Shown: in pieces, positions 9,384-18,376 of the stretch
How the letters are laid out: the number at the start of each line of letters is the position of its first letter
How positions within the stretch are numbered: the stretch's first letter is position 1
Assembly: GCF_005144885.1 (NCBI RefSeq)
Contig: NZ_CP039690.1
Span: 6,560,873-6,624,872, forward strand
Reading direction: 5' to 3'
Length of the DNA stretch: 64,000 nucleotides
Origin: Phreatobacter stygius
GTDB lineage: Bacteria; Pseudomonadota; Alphaproteobacteria; Rhizobiales; Phreatobacteraceae
Position numbers and translations under genes: made by a program
Notes under the pieces: generated by a model
What the model saw: the letters and a program-made list of their open reading frames with translations, nothing else
What the model was told of the DNA's origin: nothing
Database searches by the model: none

Positions 9384-9995
9384 ATGACTGATAAAACCGA
9401 GGAGGCCGAGCGCCACCGCGCCAAAATGGCCAAGCGCAAGGCGGTGCAGGACGCCGAGGTGGCCTCCAAGATCGTCGAAAAGGGCCTGCTGATCGTCAAT
9501 ACCGGCCCGGGCAAGGGCAAGTCGACGGCCGCCCTCGGGCTGATCCTGCGGGCGCTCGGCCATGGCTGGCGGGTCGGCGTGGTGCAGTTCATCAAGGGCG
9601 CCTGGTCGACCGGCGAACGGCAGGCGCTTGCCGTCTTCGGCGACCGGATCGCCTGGCATGCGATGGGCGAAGGTTTCACCTGGGAAACCCAGGACAAGGC
9701 GCGCGACATCGCCGCCGCCGAGCGCGCCTTCGCCAAGGCCCGGGAGCTGATGGCTGACGAGACCATTGGCCTCGTCGTGCTCGACGAACTCAATATCGCG
9801 CTGCGCTACGACTATCTGCCGCTCGCCGAGGTGGTCGAGACGCTGGCCGGCCGCCGGCCCGGCCTGCATGTCGTGGTCACCGGCCGCAATGCCAAGCCGG
9901 AGCTGATCGCGGCCGCCGACCTGGTGACCGAAATGACCCTGGTGAAGCACCATTTCGCGCAAGGGGTGAAGGCCCAGGCGGGAATCGAGTTCTGA
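9384..9995 (+). CDS. cobO: Cob(I)yrinic acid a,c-diamide adenosyltransferase
   Basis: CobO transfers the adenosyl group of ATP to the reduced corrinoid cobalt. The 203-residue product has the P-loop [15 protein letters not shown], then [33 protein letters not shown] and [10 protein letters not shown], all typical of CobA/CobO. An ATG 12 bases upstream overlaps the cobU stop, but the start at 9384 has GAGG at a good distance, so it is preferred. cobQ starts two bases after the stop. Confidence 0.94.
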   Translation: MTDKTEEAERHRAKMAKRKAVQDAEVASKIVEKGLLIVNTGPGKGKSTAALGLILRALGHGWRVGVVQFIKGAWSTGERQALAVFGDRIAWHAMGEGFTWETQDKARDIAAAERAFAKARELMADETIGLVVLDELNIALRYDYLPLAEVVETLAGRRPGLHVVVTGRNAKPELIAAADLVTEMTLVKHHFAQGVKAQAGIEF

Positions 9996-9997
9996 CC

Positions 9998-11482
9998 ATG
10001 GCCCGCGCTTTGATGATCCAGGGCACCGGGTCGAATGTCGGCAAATCGCTTGTCGTCGCGGGCCTGGCGCGGCTGTTCGCCAGGCGTGGCCTGAAGGTTC
10101 GCCCGTTCAAGCCGCAGAACATGTCGAACAATGCGGCCGTCACGTCGGACGGCGGCGAGATCGGCCGCGCCCAGGCCCTGCAGGCCCGCGCCGCCTTCGT
10201 CGCCCCGACCGTCCACATGAACCCGGTCCTGTTGAAACCGCAAAGCGACGTCGGTTCGCAGATCATCGTCCAGGGCCGGCGTGTCGGCACCGCCAAGGCG
10301 CGCGAGTTCCAGGCCTGGAAACCGCGCCTGATGGAGGCCGTGCTCGGCTCGTTCCGCCAGCTTTCGGACGAAGCGGATCTGGTGCTGGTCGAGGGCGCCG
10401 GCTCGGCCTCGGAAGTCAATCTGCGCCCCGGCGACATCGCCAATATGGGTTTTGCCCGCGCCACCCATACCCCCGTTGTGCTGGTCGGCGACATCGACCG
10501 GGGCGGGGTGATCGCCAGCCTGGTCGGTACAAAGGTGGTGATCGCGCCCGAGGACGCGGCGATGATCCGCGGCTTCATCGTCAACCGTTTCCGCGGCGAC
10601 CCGAGCCTGTTTTCTGGCGGCATGGCCATCATCGCCGAGCGCACCGGCTGGCCGGCCCTGGGGCTCGTGCCACATTTCGCCGAAGCCGGCCTGCTGCCGG
10701 CCGAGGACATCTTGGGGCTCCGCCGTCAGGCCGACGGCGCGGGCGAGGGCGGTCGCGACCGCCGCGCCGTGATCGCCGTGCCGGTCATGCCGCGCATCGC
10801 CAATTTCGACGATCTCGATCCGCTGCGCACCGAGCCCGGGGTCGATGTCCAGCTGGTCGAGCCGGGCAAGCCGATCCCCGCCGAGGCAGCACTCGTGCTG
10901 TTGCCCGGCTCCAAGACCACCATTGACGACCTCTTGTTCCTGCGCGCCCAGGGCTGGGACATCGATCTTGCCGGCCATGTCAGGCGCGGCGGGCGTGTGC
11001 TCGGCATTTGTGGCGGTTACCAGATGCTCGGCCGCTCCATTGCCGATCCTCAGGGGATCGAGGGGCCGCCGCGCCAGGTGCCGGGCCTTGGCCTGCTCGA
11101 CGTCGAGACCGTGCTGACGGCGGATAAGAACCTGACGCCGGTGACCGGCATCAGCCTGGCGACCGGGGCGCCGTTCAGCGGCTATGAAATGCATCTCGGC
11201 CAAACCGAAGGGCCCGATACCGGGCGCGCCTTCGCCCGCTTCGCCGATGGCCGCCGCGACGGCGCCGTCTCGGCCGACGGCCGGGTCACCGGCACCTATG
11301 TCCACGGCCTGTTCGCCGGCGATGCCCAGCGGCGCGCCTGGCTCGCCCATCTCGGCGCCGCGACCAGCAATCTCGCCTATGAAGCCCTGGTCGACGACAT
11401 CCTCGACCGCTTCGCCGCCCATCTCGAGGCCCATCTCGATATCGAGCGGCTCTGGGCGATCGCGGGCGAGGCGGAGGGGTGA
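9998..11482 (+). CDS. cobQ: Cobyric acid synthase (glutamine-hydrolysing)
   Basis: CobQ amidates positions b, d, e and g of adenosylcobyrinic acid a,c-diamide using glutamine and ATP. The 494-residue protein begins with the dethiobiotin-synthetase-like ATPase motif [20 protein letters not shown] and ends with a class I glutamine amidotransferase domain. Within it, [10 protein letters not shown] (around residue 335) carries the nucleophilic cysteine and [10 protein letters not shown] follows. It closes the cobU-cobO-cobQ unit and is convergent with cobD. The gap between them is filled by a large palindromic repeat. Confidence 0.95.
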   Translation: MARALMIQGTGSNVGKSLVVAGLARLFARRGLKVRPFKPQNMSNNAAVTSDGGEIGRAQALQARAAFVAPTVHMNPVLLKPQSDVGSQIIVQGRRVGTAKAREFQAWKPRLMEAVLGSFRQLSDEADLVLVEGAGSASEVNLRPGDIANMGFARATHTPVVLVGDIDRGGVIASLVGTKVVIAPEDAAMIRGFIVNRFRGDPSLFSGGMAIIAERTGWPALGLVPHFAEAGLLPAEDILGLRRQADGAGEGGRDRRAVIAVPVMPRIANFDDLDPLRTEPGVDVQLVEPGKPIPAEAALVLLPGSKTTIDDLLFLRAQGWDIDLAGHVRRGGRVLGICGGYQMLGRSIADPQGIEGPPRQVPGLGLLDVETVLTADKNLTPVTGISLATGAPFSGYEMHLGQTEGPDTGRAFARFADGRRDGAVSADGRVTGTYVHGLFAGDAQRRAWLAHLGAATSNLAYEALVDDILDRFAAHLEAHLDIERLWAIAGEAEG

Positions 11483-11517
11483 GGCTGCGGCGTGGCCTCC
11501 GGTTGTCGGCATCCTCT

Positions 11518-11699
11518 ACGTCACCCCCGGCCGAGCCGGAGCAGAAGCCCTTGCTTCTGCGGAGGCGAGGGGAAGGGGGTCCAGGAGCCAACAGGCCGCC
11601 CTCGCGGCGCACGCGTTCAGATATCTTGCAGTGTTGAGGGCCGGAGCACTGCAACTCCTGGACCCCCTTCCCCTCGCTGCGCTCGGCCGGGGGTGACGT
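11518..11699. repeat. Long palindromic intergenic repeat, family 1, copy A
   Basis: Outer arms ACGTCACCCCCGGCCGAG (11518-11535) and its exact complement (11682-11699) enclose second arms at 11565-11587 and 11655-11677, also complementary. The left arm carries an extra small palindrome, GCAGAAG...CTTCTGC, that copy B lacks. The same arms and the central CCAACAGGC recur at 59550-59727. The element sits between convergent cobQ and cobD, where it could terminate transcription in both directions. It has no coding content. Confidence 0.85.
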
Positions 11700-11743
11700 A
11701 CAGTGCTCGTGCAACGCATTGTGTGAACCCGCCAACCCTGCAG

Positions 11744-12724
11744 TCAAAGGCTCAGCACGATCAGAGCCCCAATGCCGGCCAACCCCCAGAGCAGGCCGCA
11801 GGCGCGCCGGTAGAGCCGCAGCGCCGCGCGGATATCGGCTGCCGTCGCCTCGGCGCGGCCATCACCCATCCAGCGGTCCTCGACCTTGACCGCTCCATAG
11901 ATGCGCGGCCCGGCGAGCCTTAAGCCCAGCGCGCCGGCCATGGCCGCTTCCGGCCAGCCGGCATTGGGCGAGCGGTGATGGCCGGCGTCGCGCCGGACCG
12001 CGGCAATGGCGCGGCTTGCCGCCTTCAGGTCGTCGAATGCCGCCGCCACGATGATCAGCAGCGCCGTCAGCCGGGACGCGGGCAGGTTGACCAGGTCGTC
12101 GAGACGCGCCGCCGCCCAGCCGAACGCCTCATGGCGCGGCGTGCGGTGGCCGATCATCGAATCGGCGGTGTTGATCGCCTTGTAGAGGGCGGCGCCCGGC
12201 AGGCCGGCGAGCCCGAGCCAGAACGCCGGCGCGGTGACGCCGTCGGAGAAGTTCTCGGCCAGGCTCTCGATCGCCGCACGCGACACGCCGGAGACATCGA
12301 GGCTTTCCGGATTGCGCCCGACGATCATCGACACGGCGGTCCGCCCGGCGGCAAGCCCGCCGGTCTCGAGCGCGGCCGCCACCCGTTCGACATGCTCGTG
12401 GAGGCTGCGCTGGGCGATCAGGCTGGAGGCGACCAGCGCCAGGGCAATGACGCCGATCGGCCCGAGCAGGCCGCAGGCGAAAACAATGGCAACGGCAATG
12501 GCAAGCGTCACGGCGATGAGCAGGACCAGCGCCACGATACCGGCCCGGCGGCGCTGTTCGAATGTCCAGGTCTCCCGGTTCAGCTTGCCGTCGAGACCTG
12601 CGATCAGACGACCGATCCAGGTGACGGGATGGCCGATTGCCGCGTAGACAGGCCCGGGATAACCGAGCGCCGCCTCGATCACGAGGGCGAGGCCGAGCAG
12701 GATCAAGGGTGAGAAGGCGAGCAT
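11744..12724 (-). CDS. cobD: Adenosylcobinamide-phosphate synthase, membrane protein
   Basis: CobD (CbiB) couples aminopropanol phosphate or a related moiety to adenosylcobyric acid. The 326-residue protein is very hydrophobic, with several predicted transmembrane segments, and holds the family block FSDGVTAPAFWLGLAG followed by YKAINTADSMIGHR. The ATG at 12724 begins the usual hydrophobic N-terminus; the longer upstream frame lies inside cobC and is rejected. Its start codon overlaps that of the divergent cobC, the two sharing CATG at 12722-12725. In this naming the gene is the CbiB homologue, not the decarboxylase of Salmonella. Confidence 0.92.
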   Translation of the reverse strand: MLAFSPLILLGLALVIEAALGYPGPVYAAIGHPVTWIGRLIAGLDGKLNRETWTFEQRRRAGIVALVLLIAVTLAIAVAIVFACGLLGPIGVIALALVASSLIAQRSLHEHVERVAAALETGGLAAGRTAVSMIVGRNPESLDVSGVSRAAIESLAENFSDGVTAPAFWLGLAGLPGAALYKAINTADSMIGHRTPRHEAFGWAAARLDDLVNLPASRLTALLIIVAAAFDDLKAASRAIAAVRRDAGHHRSPNAGWPEAAMAGALGLRLAGPRIYGAVKVEDRWMGDGRAEATAADIRAALRLYRRACGLLWGLAGIGALIVLSL

Positions 12725-13718
12725 GACGGTGGTTTCGGCGATCTGGCACGGCGGCGATCTGGACACGGCGAAGCGGCTTTTCCCCGATGCGCCGGACCCC
12801 TGGCTCGATCTCTCGACCGGGATCAATCCCATCCCATACCCATTGCCCGACATTCCCGCCAGCGCCTGGCAGCGCTTGCCCGGCCGCGCCGAAGAGGCCG
12901 GCCTGCTGGCGGCGGCGCGCCGGGCCTATGGCGTGCCCGCTGATGCCGGCCTGATCGCCGCGCCCGGCACGCAGATCCTGATCGAGCTTTTGCCCGCGCT
13001 CGGCCGGGCCGGCGACAGGATCGCCGTGGTCGGCCCGACCTATGGCGAACATGTGAGGACCTGGCGCAAGGCCGGGCACGAGGTCGCCGAGGTCCAGAGC
13101 CTGGCCGAAGCCGGCGACGCGCGCGTTCTCGTGCTGGTCAATCCGAACAACCCCGACGGCGGCATCGTTGCGCCGGGGGAGCTCGATGATGTCGCCCGCC
13201 GGTTCGCCGCCCGTGGCGGCCTCATCATCGTCGACGAGGCCTTTGCCGATTTCGAGCCTGGCACCAGCATCGTTCCGACCCTGCCGCCATCGACCCTGGT
13301 GCTGCGGTCCTTCGGCAAGACCTATGGTCTCGCCGGGCTGAGGCTCGGTTTTGCTGTCGCTCGTGGCGACCTTACCGCCCGGCTGGCCGAGCGGCTCGGC
13401 CCCTGGGCGGTCCCGGGCCCGGCCTTGGTTGTCGGCACGACCGCGCTGGCCGACCGCGGCTGGCGCGACGCCGCCGCTCGGGCCCGCGCCGGCGATGCCG
13501 AACGCCTCGATCGACTGCTGGCGAAAATCGGACGGGTGATCGGCGGCACCAGCCTGTTTCGCCTGGTCGAGACCGAGCAGGCCGCCGATCTGTTCGACCG
13601 GCTCGGCCGCCACGGCATCTATGTCCGGCGGTTCCAGGACCAGCCGTTGCGGCTGCGCTTCGGCTTGCCGGCGGGCGAGGCGGCCTGGTCACGCCTCGCG
13701 GCGGCACTTGCGGGCTGA
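12723..13718 (+). CDS. cobC: CobC-type PLP-dependent threonine-phosphate decarboxylase
   Basis: CobC belongs to fold-type I PLP enzymes (class I/II aminotransferase-like) and is thought to make the (R)-1-amino-2-propanol phosphate unit attached by CobD. The 331-residue product has LDLSTGINPIPYP near the N-terminus, LVNPNNPDGG, IIVDEAFADF and the PLP lysine context LRSFGKTYGLAGLRLG. The start is fixed by the conserved WHGGDL close to the N-terminus, and GAGAAGG lies upstream. The start codon overlaps that of divergent cobD, which is unusual. It is convergent with the next gene, 5 bases apart. Confidence 0.9.
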   Translation: MTVVSAIWHGGDLDTAKRLFPDAPDPWLDLSTGINPIPYPLPDIPASAWQRLPGRAEEAGLLAAARRAYGVPADAGLIAAPGTQILIELLPALGRAGDRIAVVGPTYGEHVRTWRKAGHEVAEVQSLAEAGDARVLVLVNPNNPDGGIVAPGELDDVARRFAARGGLIIVDEAFADFEPGTSIVPTLPPSTLVLRSFGKTYGLAGLRLGFAVARGDLTARLAERLGPWAVPGPALVVGTTALADRGWRDAAARARAGDAERLDRLLAKIGRVIGGTSLFRLVETEQAADLFDRLGRHGIYVRRFQDQPLRLRFGLPAGEAAWSRLAAALAG

Positions 13719-13723
13719 TCGGC

Positions 13724-14761
13724 TCAATCGGTGAAACTGACCTCCGGCGCGGCCTGTGCCGTTGGCCGCTCACGCCGCAAGGCCGGCAGGACCTCGGCCG
13801 CGAACAGCTCCATGCCGGCGAGCGCGGTTTCATTGTCGAGCACGCCATTGCCGTTGAAGACGCAGCGCAGCTCGCCGATGCCGGTCGTCGCTTTCAGCCT
13901 GACGATCTCGGCATGGCAGGCGTCCGGGTCGCCATGGATGACCTGGTCGCGCAGCACCTGGTCGCGGTCGAGCGGCGGCACCTGGTCGGCCGGCACGCCG
14001 CGCGCCGCGGCAAACCCAAGCCGGCGCTGGTAGATCCGCGGCAGCAGGTCGTCGATCCGCGCCTCGGCCGCCGCTTGCGTCGCGCCAATGCAGACATAAC
14101 GGGAGAGCGACGACCGGGCCAAGGCGCTGGGCCGGCCGCTGCGCGCCAGAAGGTCCCGGTAGATGCCGAGCTGCCGGCCCTCCGGCGGCTCGAGGCTGAG
14201 CAGCAGCGGCAGGTCGTGCGCGACGGCGAAACCGAGCGTTTCCGGCGTCGATCCCGCGACATAGAGCGGCGGATGCGGCCGCTGCACCACGCGCGGCCCG
14301 ACCGGCACGTCGCTGAAGTGCCAGGGGCCGGTCCCGGCGCTCGCCTGTTCATGCGTCAGCGCCTGGCGCAGGATGGCGAACCCCTGTTCGAAACGGTCGC
14401 GCGCCGAAGTCTGTTCGATGCCGAGCGCCGCGAAGGTCGCGGGATCGGTGCCGCGGCCGATCCCGACATCCAGCCGTCCGCCGCTCTGAAAGTCGAGCTG
14501 GGCGATCTGCTCGGCCAGCATCAGGGGGTGATGCAGCGGCAGGACCAGGATCGAGGTGCCGACACGCAGCCGTCCGGTCCGGGCGAAGATCGCCGCGGCC
14601 AGCAGAAGCGTCGACGGGTAAGGCAGGCCGGCGCGAAAATGGAACTCGGCGAACCAGACGCCGTCGAAACCGAGCCGGTCGGCACGTTCGAACAGCGCCA
14701 GGAAAGCCCTGTGGTCGCCGAGCGTCGCCTCGCGGGTCCAGCCGGCCAGATCGATGCGCAT
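13724..14761 (-). CDS. LLM-class (luciferase-like) flavin-dependent oxidoreductase
   Basis: This 345-residue protein belongs to the bacterial luciferase-like monooxygenase superfamily, which oxidises substrates with reduced FMN. It begins MRIDLAGWTRE and holds typical TIM-barrel blocks: GFDGVWFAEFHF near residue 30, RVGTSILVLPLHHPL near residue 75, and QLDFQSGGRLDVGIGRG near residue 100. The long open frame upstream of 14761 lacks family similarity, so that ATG is chosen. It sits inside the cob cluster between cobC and cobF but opposite to cobF. No LLM enzyme has a known cobalamin step, so its substrate cannot be given. Confidence 0.85.
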   Translation of the reverse strand: MRIDLAGWTREATLGDHRAFLALFERADRLGFDGVWFAEFHFRAGLPYPSTLLLAAAIFARTGRLRVGTSILVLPLHHPLMLAEQIAQLDFQSGGRLDVGIGRGTDPATFAALGIEQTSARDRFEQGFAILRQALTHEQASAGTGPWHFSDVPVGPRVVQRPHPPLYVAGSTPETLGFAVAHDLPLLLSLEPPEGRQLGIYRDLLARSGRPSALARSSLSRYVCIGATQAAAEARIDDLLPRIYQRRLGFAAARGVPADQVPPLDRDQVLRDQVIHGDPDACHAEIVRLKATTGIGELRCVFNGNGVLDNETALAGMELFAAEVLPALRRERPTAQAAPEVSFTD

Positions 14762-14893
14762 TCCTGTCCTCTTCAGCCCATGGTCTTGGCGTTGATTGGG
14801 AATTGGGCCGGTTGGCATTACGGTGTATTGCGCGGCGGCCGGCCCTTGCGCAAGGCGCCTCAGGCCTGTCGGACGGATCGAGAGAATGACGGA

Positions 14894-15661
14894 ATGAAAA
14901 AGAAGATCCTGGTCATCGGCATCGGCGCCGGCAATCCCGAACATGTGACGGTTCAGGCAATCAACGCCCTCAACGAGGCCAAGGTCTTCTTCGTGCTCGA
15001 CAAGGGCGAGGCGGCCGAGGACCTGGTCCGGCTGCGCGAGGAGATCTGCGCGCGCTATATCCGCAACAGCGACTACCGGGTGGTCAAGGCCGTCAATCCG
15101 CCGCGCGACCGCGCCGACAGGGACTATCTGTCGGCGGTCGACCGCTGGCACCACGACCGCGCCACGCTTTACCAACAGCTGATCCAGGACGAGCTCCAGG
15201 ACGGCGAATGTGGTGCCTTCCTGGTCTGGGGCGACCCTTCGCTCTATGACAGCACGCTGCGGATCCTGGATCAGGTGCTGGCCAATGGGGTGGTCGATTT
15301 CGACTGCGAGGTCATTCCGGGAATCAGCAGCCCGCAGGCGCTGGCCGCCGCCCACAGGATGCCGCTGAACCGCATCGGCGAGCCGGTCCGGTTCACCACC
15401 GGCCGCCGCATTTCCGAAGAAATCGGCGATGTATCAGGCAGTTCCGTGGTTTTCCTCGACGACGGCACGGCGCTGACCGCGATCGCGGACCAGGACCTGG
15501 AGATCTATTGGGGCGCCTATCTCGGCACGCCCGAGGAAATGCTGGTGTCCGGCCGTCTGCCCGAGGTCGCCGGCGAGATCGCCGAAAAACGCCTGAAGGC
15601 GCGCCAGGAGCGGGGCTGGATCATGGACCTCTATCTCCTGCGCCGGAGCCGCCCGCAATGA
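14894..15661 (+). CDS. cobF: Precorrin-6A synthase (deacetylating)
   Basis: CobF methylates C-1 of precorrin-5 and releases acetate, a step specific to the aerobic pathway. The 255-residue product shows the tetrapyrrole methylase fold: LVIGIGAGNPEHVTVQA at the N-terminus, LVWGDPSLYDSTLRILD near residue 115, and VIPGISSPQALAAAH. It starts at an ATG preceded by GACGGA. The 130-base gap upstream separates it from the divergent luciferase-like gene and may hold its promoter. Confidence 0.93.
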   Translation: MKKKILVIGIGAGNPEHVTVQAINALNEAKVFFVLDKGEAAEDLVRLREEICARYIRNSDYRVVKAVNPPRDRADRDYLSAVDRWHHDRATLYQQLIQDELQDGECGAFLVWGDPSLYDSTLRILDQVLANGVVDFDCEVIPGISSPQALAAAHRMPLNRIGEPVRFTTGRRISEEIGDVSGSSVVFLDDGTALTAIADQDLEIYWGAYLGTPEEMLVSGRLPEVAGEIAEKRLKARQERGWIMDLYLLRRSRPQ

Positions 15662-15702
15662 GCGGCCCCGCGACCTGATCCATCCCGCCCTGTCCCGGAC
15701 CC

Positions 15703-17016
15703 ATGGCCTCGACCAACGCCACGCGCATGACTGCCACCCCCCTTGATGTCGCCGTCGTCGGCGCCGGTGTCGCCGGCCTCGCGGTCGCGACCCTGCTCGA
15801 CCGGGCCGGGCATCGCGTCACCGTGTTCGAGCGCTTCGATGCCTCGCGGCCGGTCGGCTCGGGCCTGATGCTGCAGCCGACCGGGCTGGCGGCGCTGGAG
15901 CGGCTGGGTCTGAAGGCCGAGATCGAGCGCCGCGGCGCCCGGATCGACCGGCTCCATGGTCTCACCGACCGCGGCGCCATCATCTTCGATCTGGCTTATG
16001 GCGATCTCGACCCGTCGCTGCACGCCGTCGCCGTCCATCGCGGCGCGCTCCACGCCGTGCTCTGGGATGCCTTTGCCGGCTCGCGGGCCAGGCTGGAGAC
16101 CGGCTTCGCGGTGGCCACGGTCGACGACGGTCACGGCGCGGCGGCGCTCTCCATCCTCGATGCCGCCGGGCGAAGATCGGGCCCCTTCGATCTGGTCATC
16201 GACGCCTCCGGCGCCCAGTCCCGGTTGCGTCGCCATGTCGCCAGCGGCCGGCCGAAGCCTTATCCTTACGGCGCGGTCTGGGCGACCGTGCCCGATATTG
16301 GCGTCGCGCCGGCCAAACTGGCCCAGCGTTATGTCGCCGCCCGGATCATGCTCGGCTACCTGCCGATCGGCACGCTCGACGGTTCGGGACCGCCGCTGAC
16401 CGCGCTGTTCTGGAGCCTGAAACCGGCCGAGCATGCAACCTGGCGCAGCGGCTTTGACAACTGGCAGCAACAGGCGGCCCGTCTCTGGCCCGAACTCGCG
16501 CCGGTCATGGAGGCCCTGTCGGGGCCGGATCAGTTCACGCTGGCCAGTTACCTGCACTTCACCGCCGAGCGATTCCATCGCGGCCGGCTGGTGCTGATCG
16601 GCGATGCCGCGCATTCGACTTCGCCACAATTGGGGCAGGGGGCGAACCATGGTCTCCTGGACGCGGTGGCGCTCGCCGATGCGCTCGCCGCGACCCCGGA
16701 TCTGACCGCCGCGCTGGCGCTCTACGAACGGGCGAGACGGCGCCAGATCCGCTTCTATCAGGCTGCCAGCGCGCTGATGACGCCGTTCTTCCAGTCCGAT
16801 TCGCGGCTGTTCGCCTGGGCCCGTGACAGGACCTTCAACCGCATGAAATATTTGCCCTATCTCCGGCGCGAGATGGTCCGCACCCTGGCCGGCCTGAAAA
16901 CCGGCCTGTTGACCGCCGCCACGGCCGACAAGATCGCCAATCCGCTGGGGAAGCTGGCCGCCGGCGACCTGGATCGGGCGCTGCGCCAGGCCTCCGACGA
17001 GGCGGCCGCCCGCTAA
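15703..17016 (+). CDS. FAD-dependent monooxygenase (UbiH/PHBH-like)
   Basis: This 437-residue protein is a group A flavin monooxygenase. It has an FAD-binding GAGVAG at residues 20-25, an acidic VFERFD strand end, VIDASGAQSRLRRH in the middle, and the second FAD motif LIGDAAHSTSPQLGQGAN near residue 305. Members hydroxylate aromatic rings or quinone precursors, but the substrate cannot be read from sequence. It follows cobF by 41 bases on the same strand, which may only reflect gene order. A second ATG at codon 9 is also possible as the start. Confidence 0.82.
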   Translation: MASTNATRMTATPLDVAVVGAGVAGLAVATLLDRAGHRVTVFERFDASRPVGSGLMLQPTGLAALERLGLKAEIERRGARIDRLHGLTDRGAIIFDLAYGDLDPSLHAVAVHRGALHAVLWDAFAGSRARLETGFAVATVDDGHGAAALSILDAAGRRSGPFDLVIDASGAQSRLRRHVASGRPKPYPYGAVWATVPDIGVAPAKLAQRYVAARIMLGYLPIGTLDGSGPPLTALFWSLKPAEHATWRSGFDNWQQQAARLWPELAPVMEALSGPDQFTLASYLHFTAERFHRGRLVLIGDAAHSTSPQLGQGANHGLLDAVALADALAATPDLTAALALYERARRRQIRFYQAASALMTPFFQSDSRLFAWARDRTFNRMKYLPYLRREMVRTLAGLKTGLLTAATADKIANPLGKLAAGDLDRALRQASDEAAAR

Positions 17017-17082
17017 GACATCATCAACCATCAAGGCCCAGCATTCTCGCTGACGCCACGTTTTGGTCTCATTTGACCCGAT

Positions 17083-17110
17083 GATGCAAAGGTCTATTAA
17101 CGTCGGCTAT
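17083..17110 (+). promoter_or_regulatory. Candidate sigma-70 promoter for the rlpA-like gene
   Basis: TTGACC (17083-17088) is followed after 16 bases by TATTAA (17105-17110). A transcript from here would begin near 17117, which rules out the in-frame ATG at 17063 and supports a start at 17174 or 17219 for the next gene. Confidence 0.5.
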
Positions 17111-17173
17111 GACATCCGGCGGAACGGGCCGACAGTGCCCGAATGCGGGCGCGGAGCAATCGGCTTGATTTTC

Positions 17174-18325
17174 ATGACCACGACCGGCGTGTCGCGCGCC
17201 ACCATTTGCGATCGCAAGATGGCGCTTCGTTATGCGGCCCTGGCAGGTTTCAGCCTTATCGTCGCCGGTTGCGCTTCGCAGGATCGCCTCGCCCAGCAGC
17301 AAGGCCGCGGCAATACGTTCGATCAGCGTTATGGCGTCAGCTCCAGCCCGCGGGTGGTCCAGGAAGGCCAGCCGGTTCCGCGTGGCGGCGGCGTCTACCG
17401 CATCGGCCGCCCCTATATGGTCGGCGGACGTCGCTACACCCCGTTCGAGAAGCGCGAGGGCCATGCCGAAGTCGGCATGGCGTCCTGGTACGGCCGGCAG
17501 TTCCATGGCCGCCTGACCGCCAATGGCGAGGTCTATGACATGACCAGCCTGACGGCGGCCCATCGCACCATGCCGATGCCGAGCTATGCCCGCGTCACCA
17601 ATCTGCGCAACGGCCATTCGATCATCGTGCGCGTCAACGACCGTGGCCCGTTCCATGCCAACCGGGTCGTCGACCTGTCGAGCCGCGCCTCGCATCTCCT
17701 CGACTTCCGCGGCCACGGCGTCGCCCGCGTCAAGGTCGAATATGTCGGCCGGGCGCCGCTCGAAGGCTCCGACGACCGCATGTTGCTGGCAACGCTGCGC
17801 ACCGACGGTTCGGCCGCGCCGACGCCGACCGGCCTCGGCGCCGGCGTGATGGTCGCCTCCGCGGCTCCCGCTTTCGTGCCGCAGACCCCGGCCCAGCCGG
17901 CCGTGGTCGAGAACCGCGGCATTCCCAGCCAATTGTCCGAAGGCATGCCGCTGCCGCCCGAACGTCCCTTCGATCTCGGCCTTTCGGCCGGCGGCGGCAC
18001 CACGGTGGTCGCCTCCGCGGCGCCGCGTCAGGCCGCGCCCGCCGTTGCCACGCCGGTCGTCGCCGCAGCCGTTTCGGCAGCACCCGCCATGGCGCCGGTG
18101 CCCGCGCCGGCCCCGGTCTCGAGCCCTGCGCCGGCCGTCGCCGCGGTCACCCAGCAGCCGCCGGCCCTGGCCTCGGCGGCATCCAGGCCGGTCACCGTAT
18201 CGACCGGCGCGACCACTACCACCACGGCTTTCGCGGCTCCGCCGCCGCCGCCGGTCCCGGCGATCGCCGCCATGCCCGGCGCACCGGCCGCACGGGCTTC
18301 GTTCGGCGTCGGCGGGCTTTACTGA
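17174..18325 (+). CDS. rlpA: RlpA-family septal ring lipoprotein
   Basis: RlpA proteins are outer-membrane lipoproteins with a double-psi beta-barrel that cleave or bind denuded glycan strands at the septum. From the ATG at 17174 the product is 383 residues, with a lipobox IVAGC ending at Cys33. The barrel (about residues 98-190) includes GMASWYGRQFHG, MTSLTAAHRTMP and IIVRVNDRGPF. The C-terminus is a long Ala/Pro/Val-rich, probably disordered stretch with no recognisable SPOR domain. An alternative start at 17219 would give a minimal signal peptide. It precedes a penicillin-binding-protein-type gene, which fits cell-wall work. Confidence 0.88.
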   Translation: MTTTGVSRATICDRKMALRYAALAGFSLIVAGCASQDRLAQQQGRGNTFDQRYGVSSSPRVVQEGQPVPRGGGVYRIGRPYMVGGRRYTPFEKREGHAEVGMASWYGRQFHGRLTANGEVYDMTSLTAAHRTMPMPSYARVTNLRNGHSIIVRVNDRGPFHANRVVDLSSRASHLLDFRGHGVARVKVEYVGRAPLEGSDDRMLLATLRTDGSAAPTPTGLGAGVMVASAAPAFVPQTPAQPAVVENRGIPSQLSEGMPLPPERPFDLGLSAGGGTTVVASAAPRQAAPAVATPVVAAAVSAAPAMAPVPAPAPVSSPAPAVAAVTQQPPALASAASRPVTVSTGATTTTTAFAAPPPPPVPAIAAMPGAPAARASFGVGGLY

Positions 18326-18376
18326 TCATCGATCGGCCTGCTTGATTTCGTGCGTCGTGAGCCCCATGCATGGGGA

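Noticed and set aside
9812-11512. A 566-codon minus-strand frame across cobQ
   Set aside because: It is a shadow of cobQ and cobO, with no domain and no start signal.
12129-13613. A 494-codon minus-strand frame across cobD and cobC
   Set aside because: It is antisense to cobC and out of frame with cobD, both of which are well supported.
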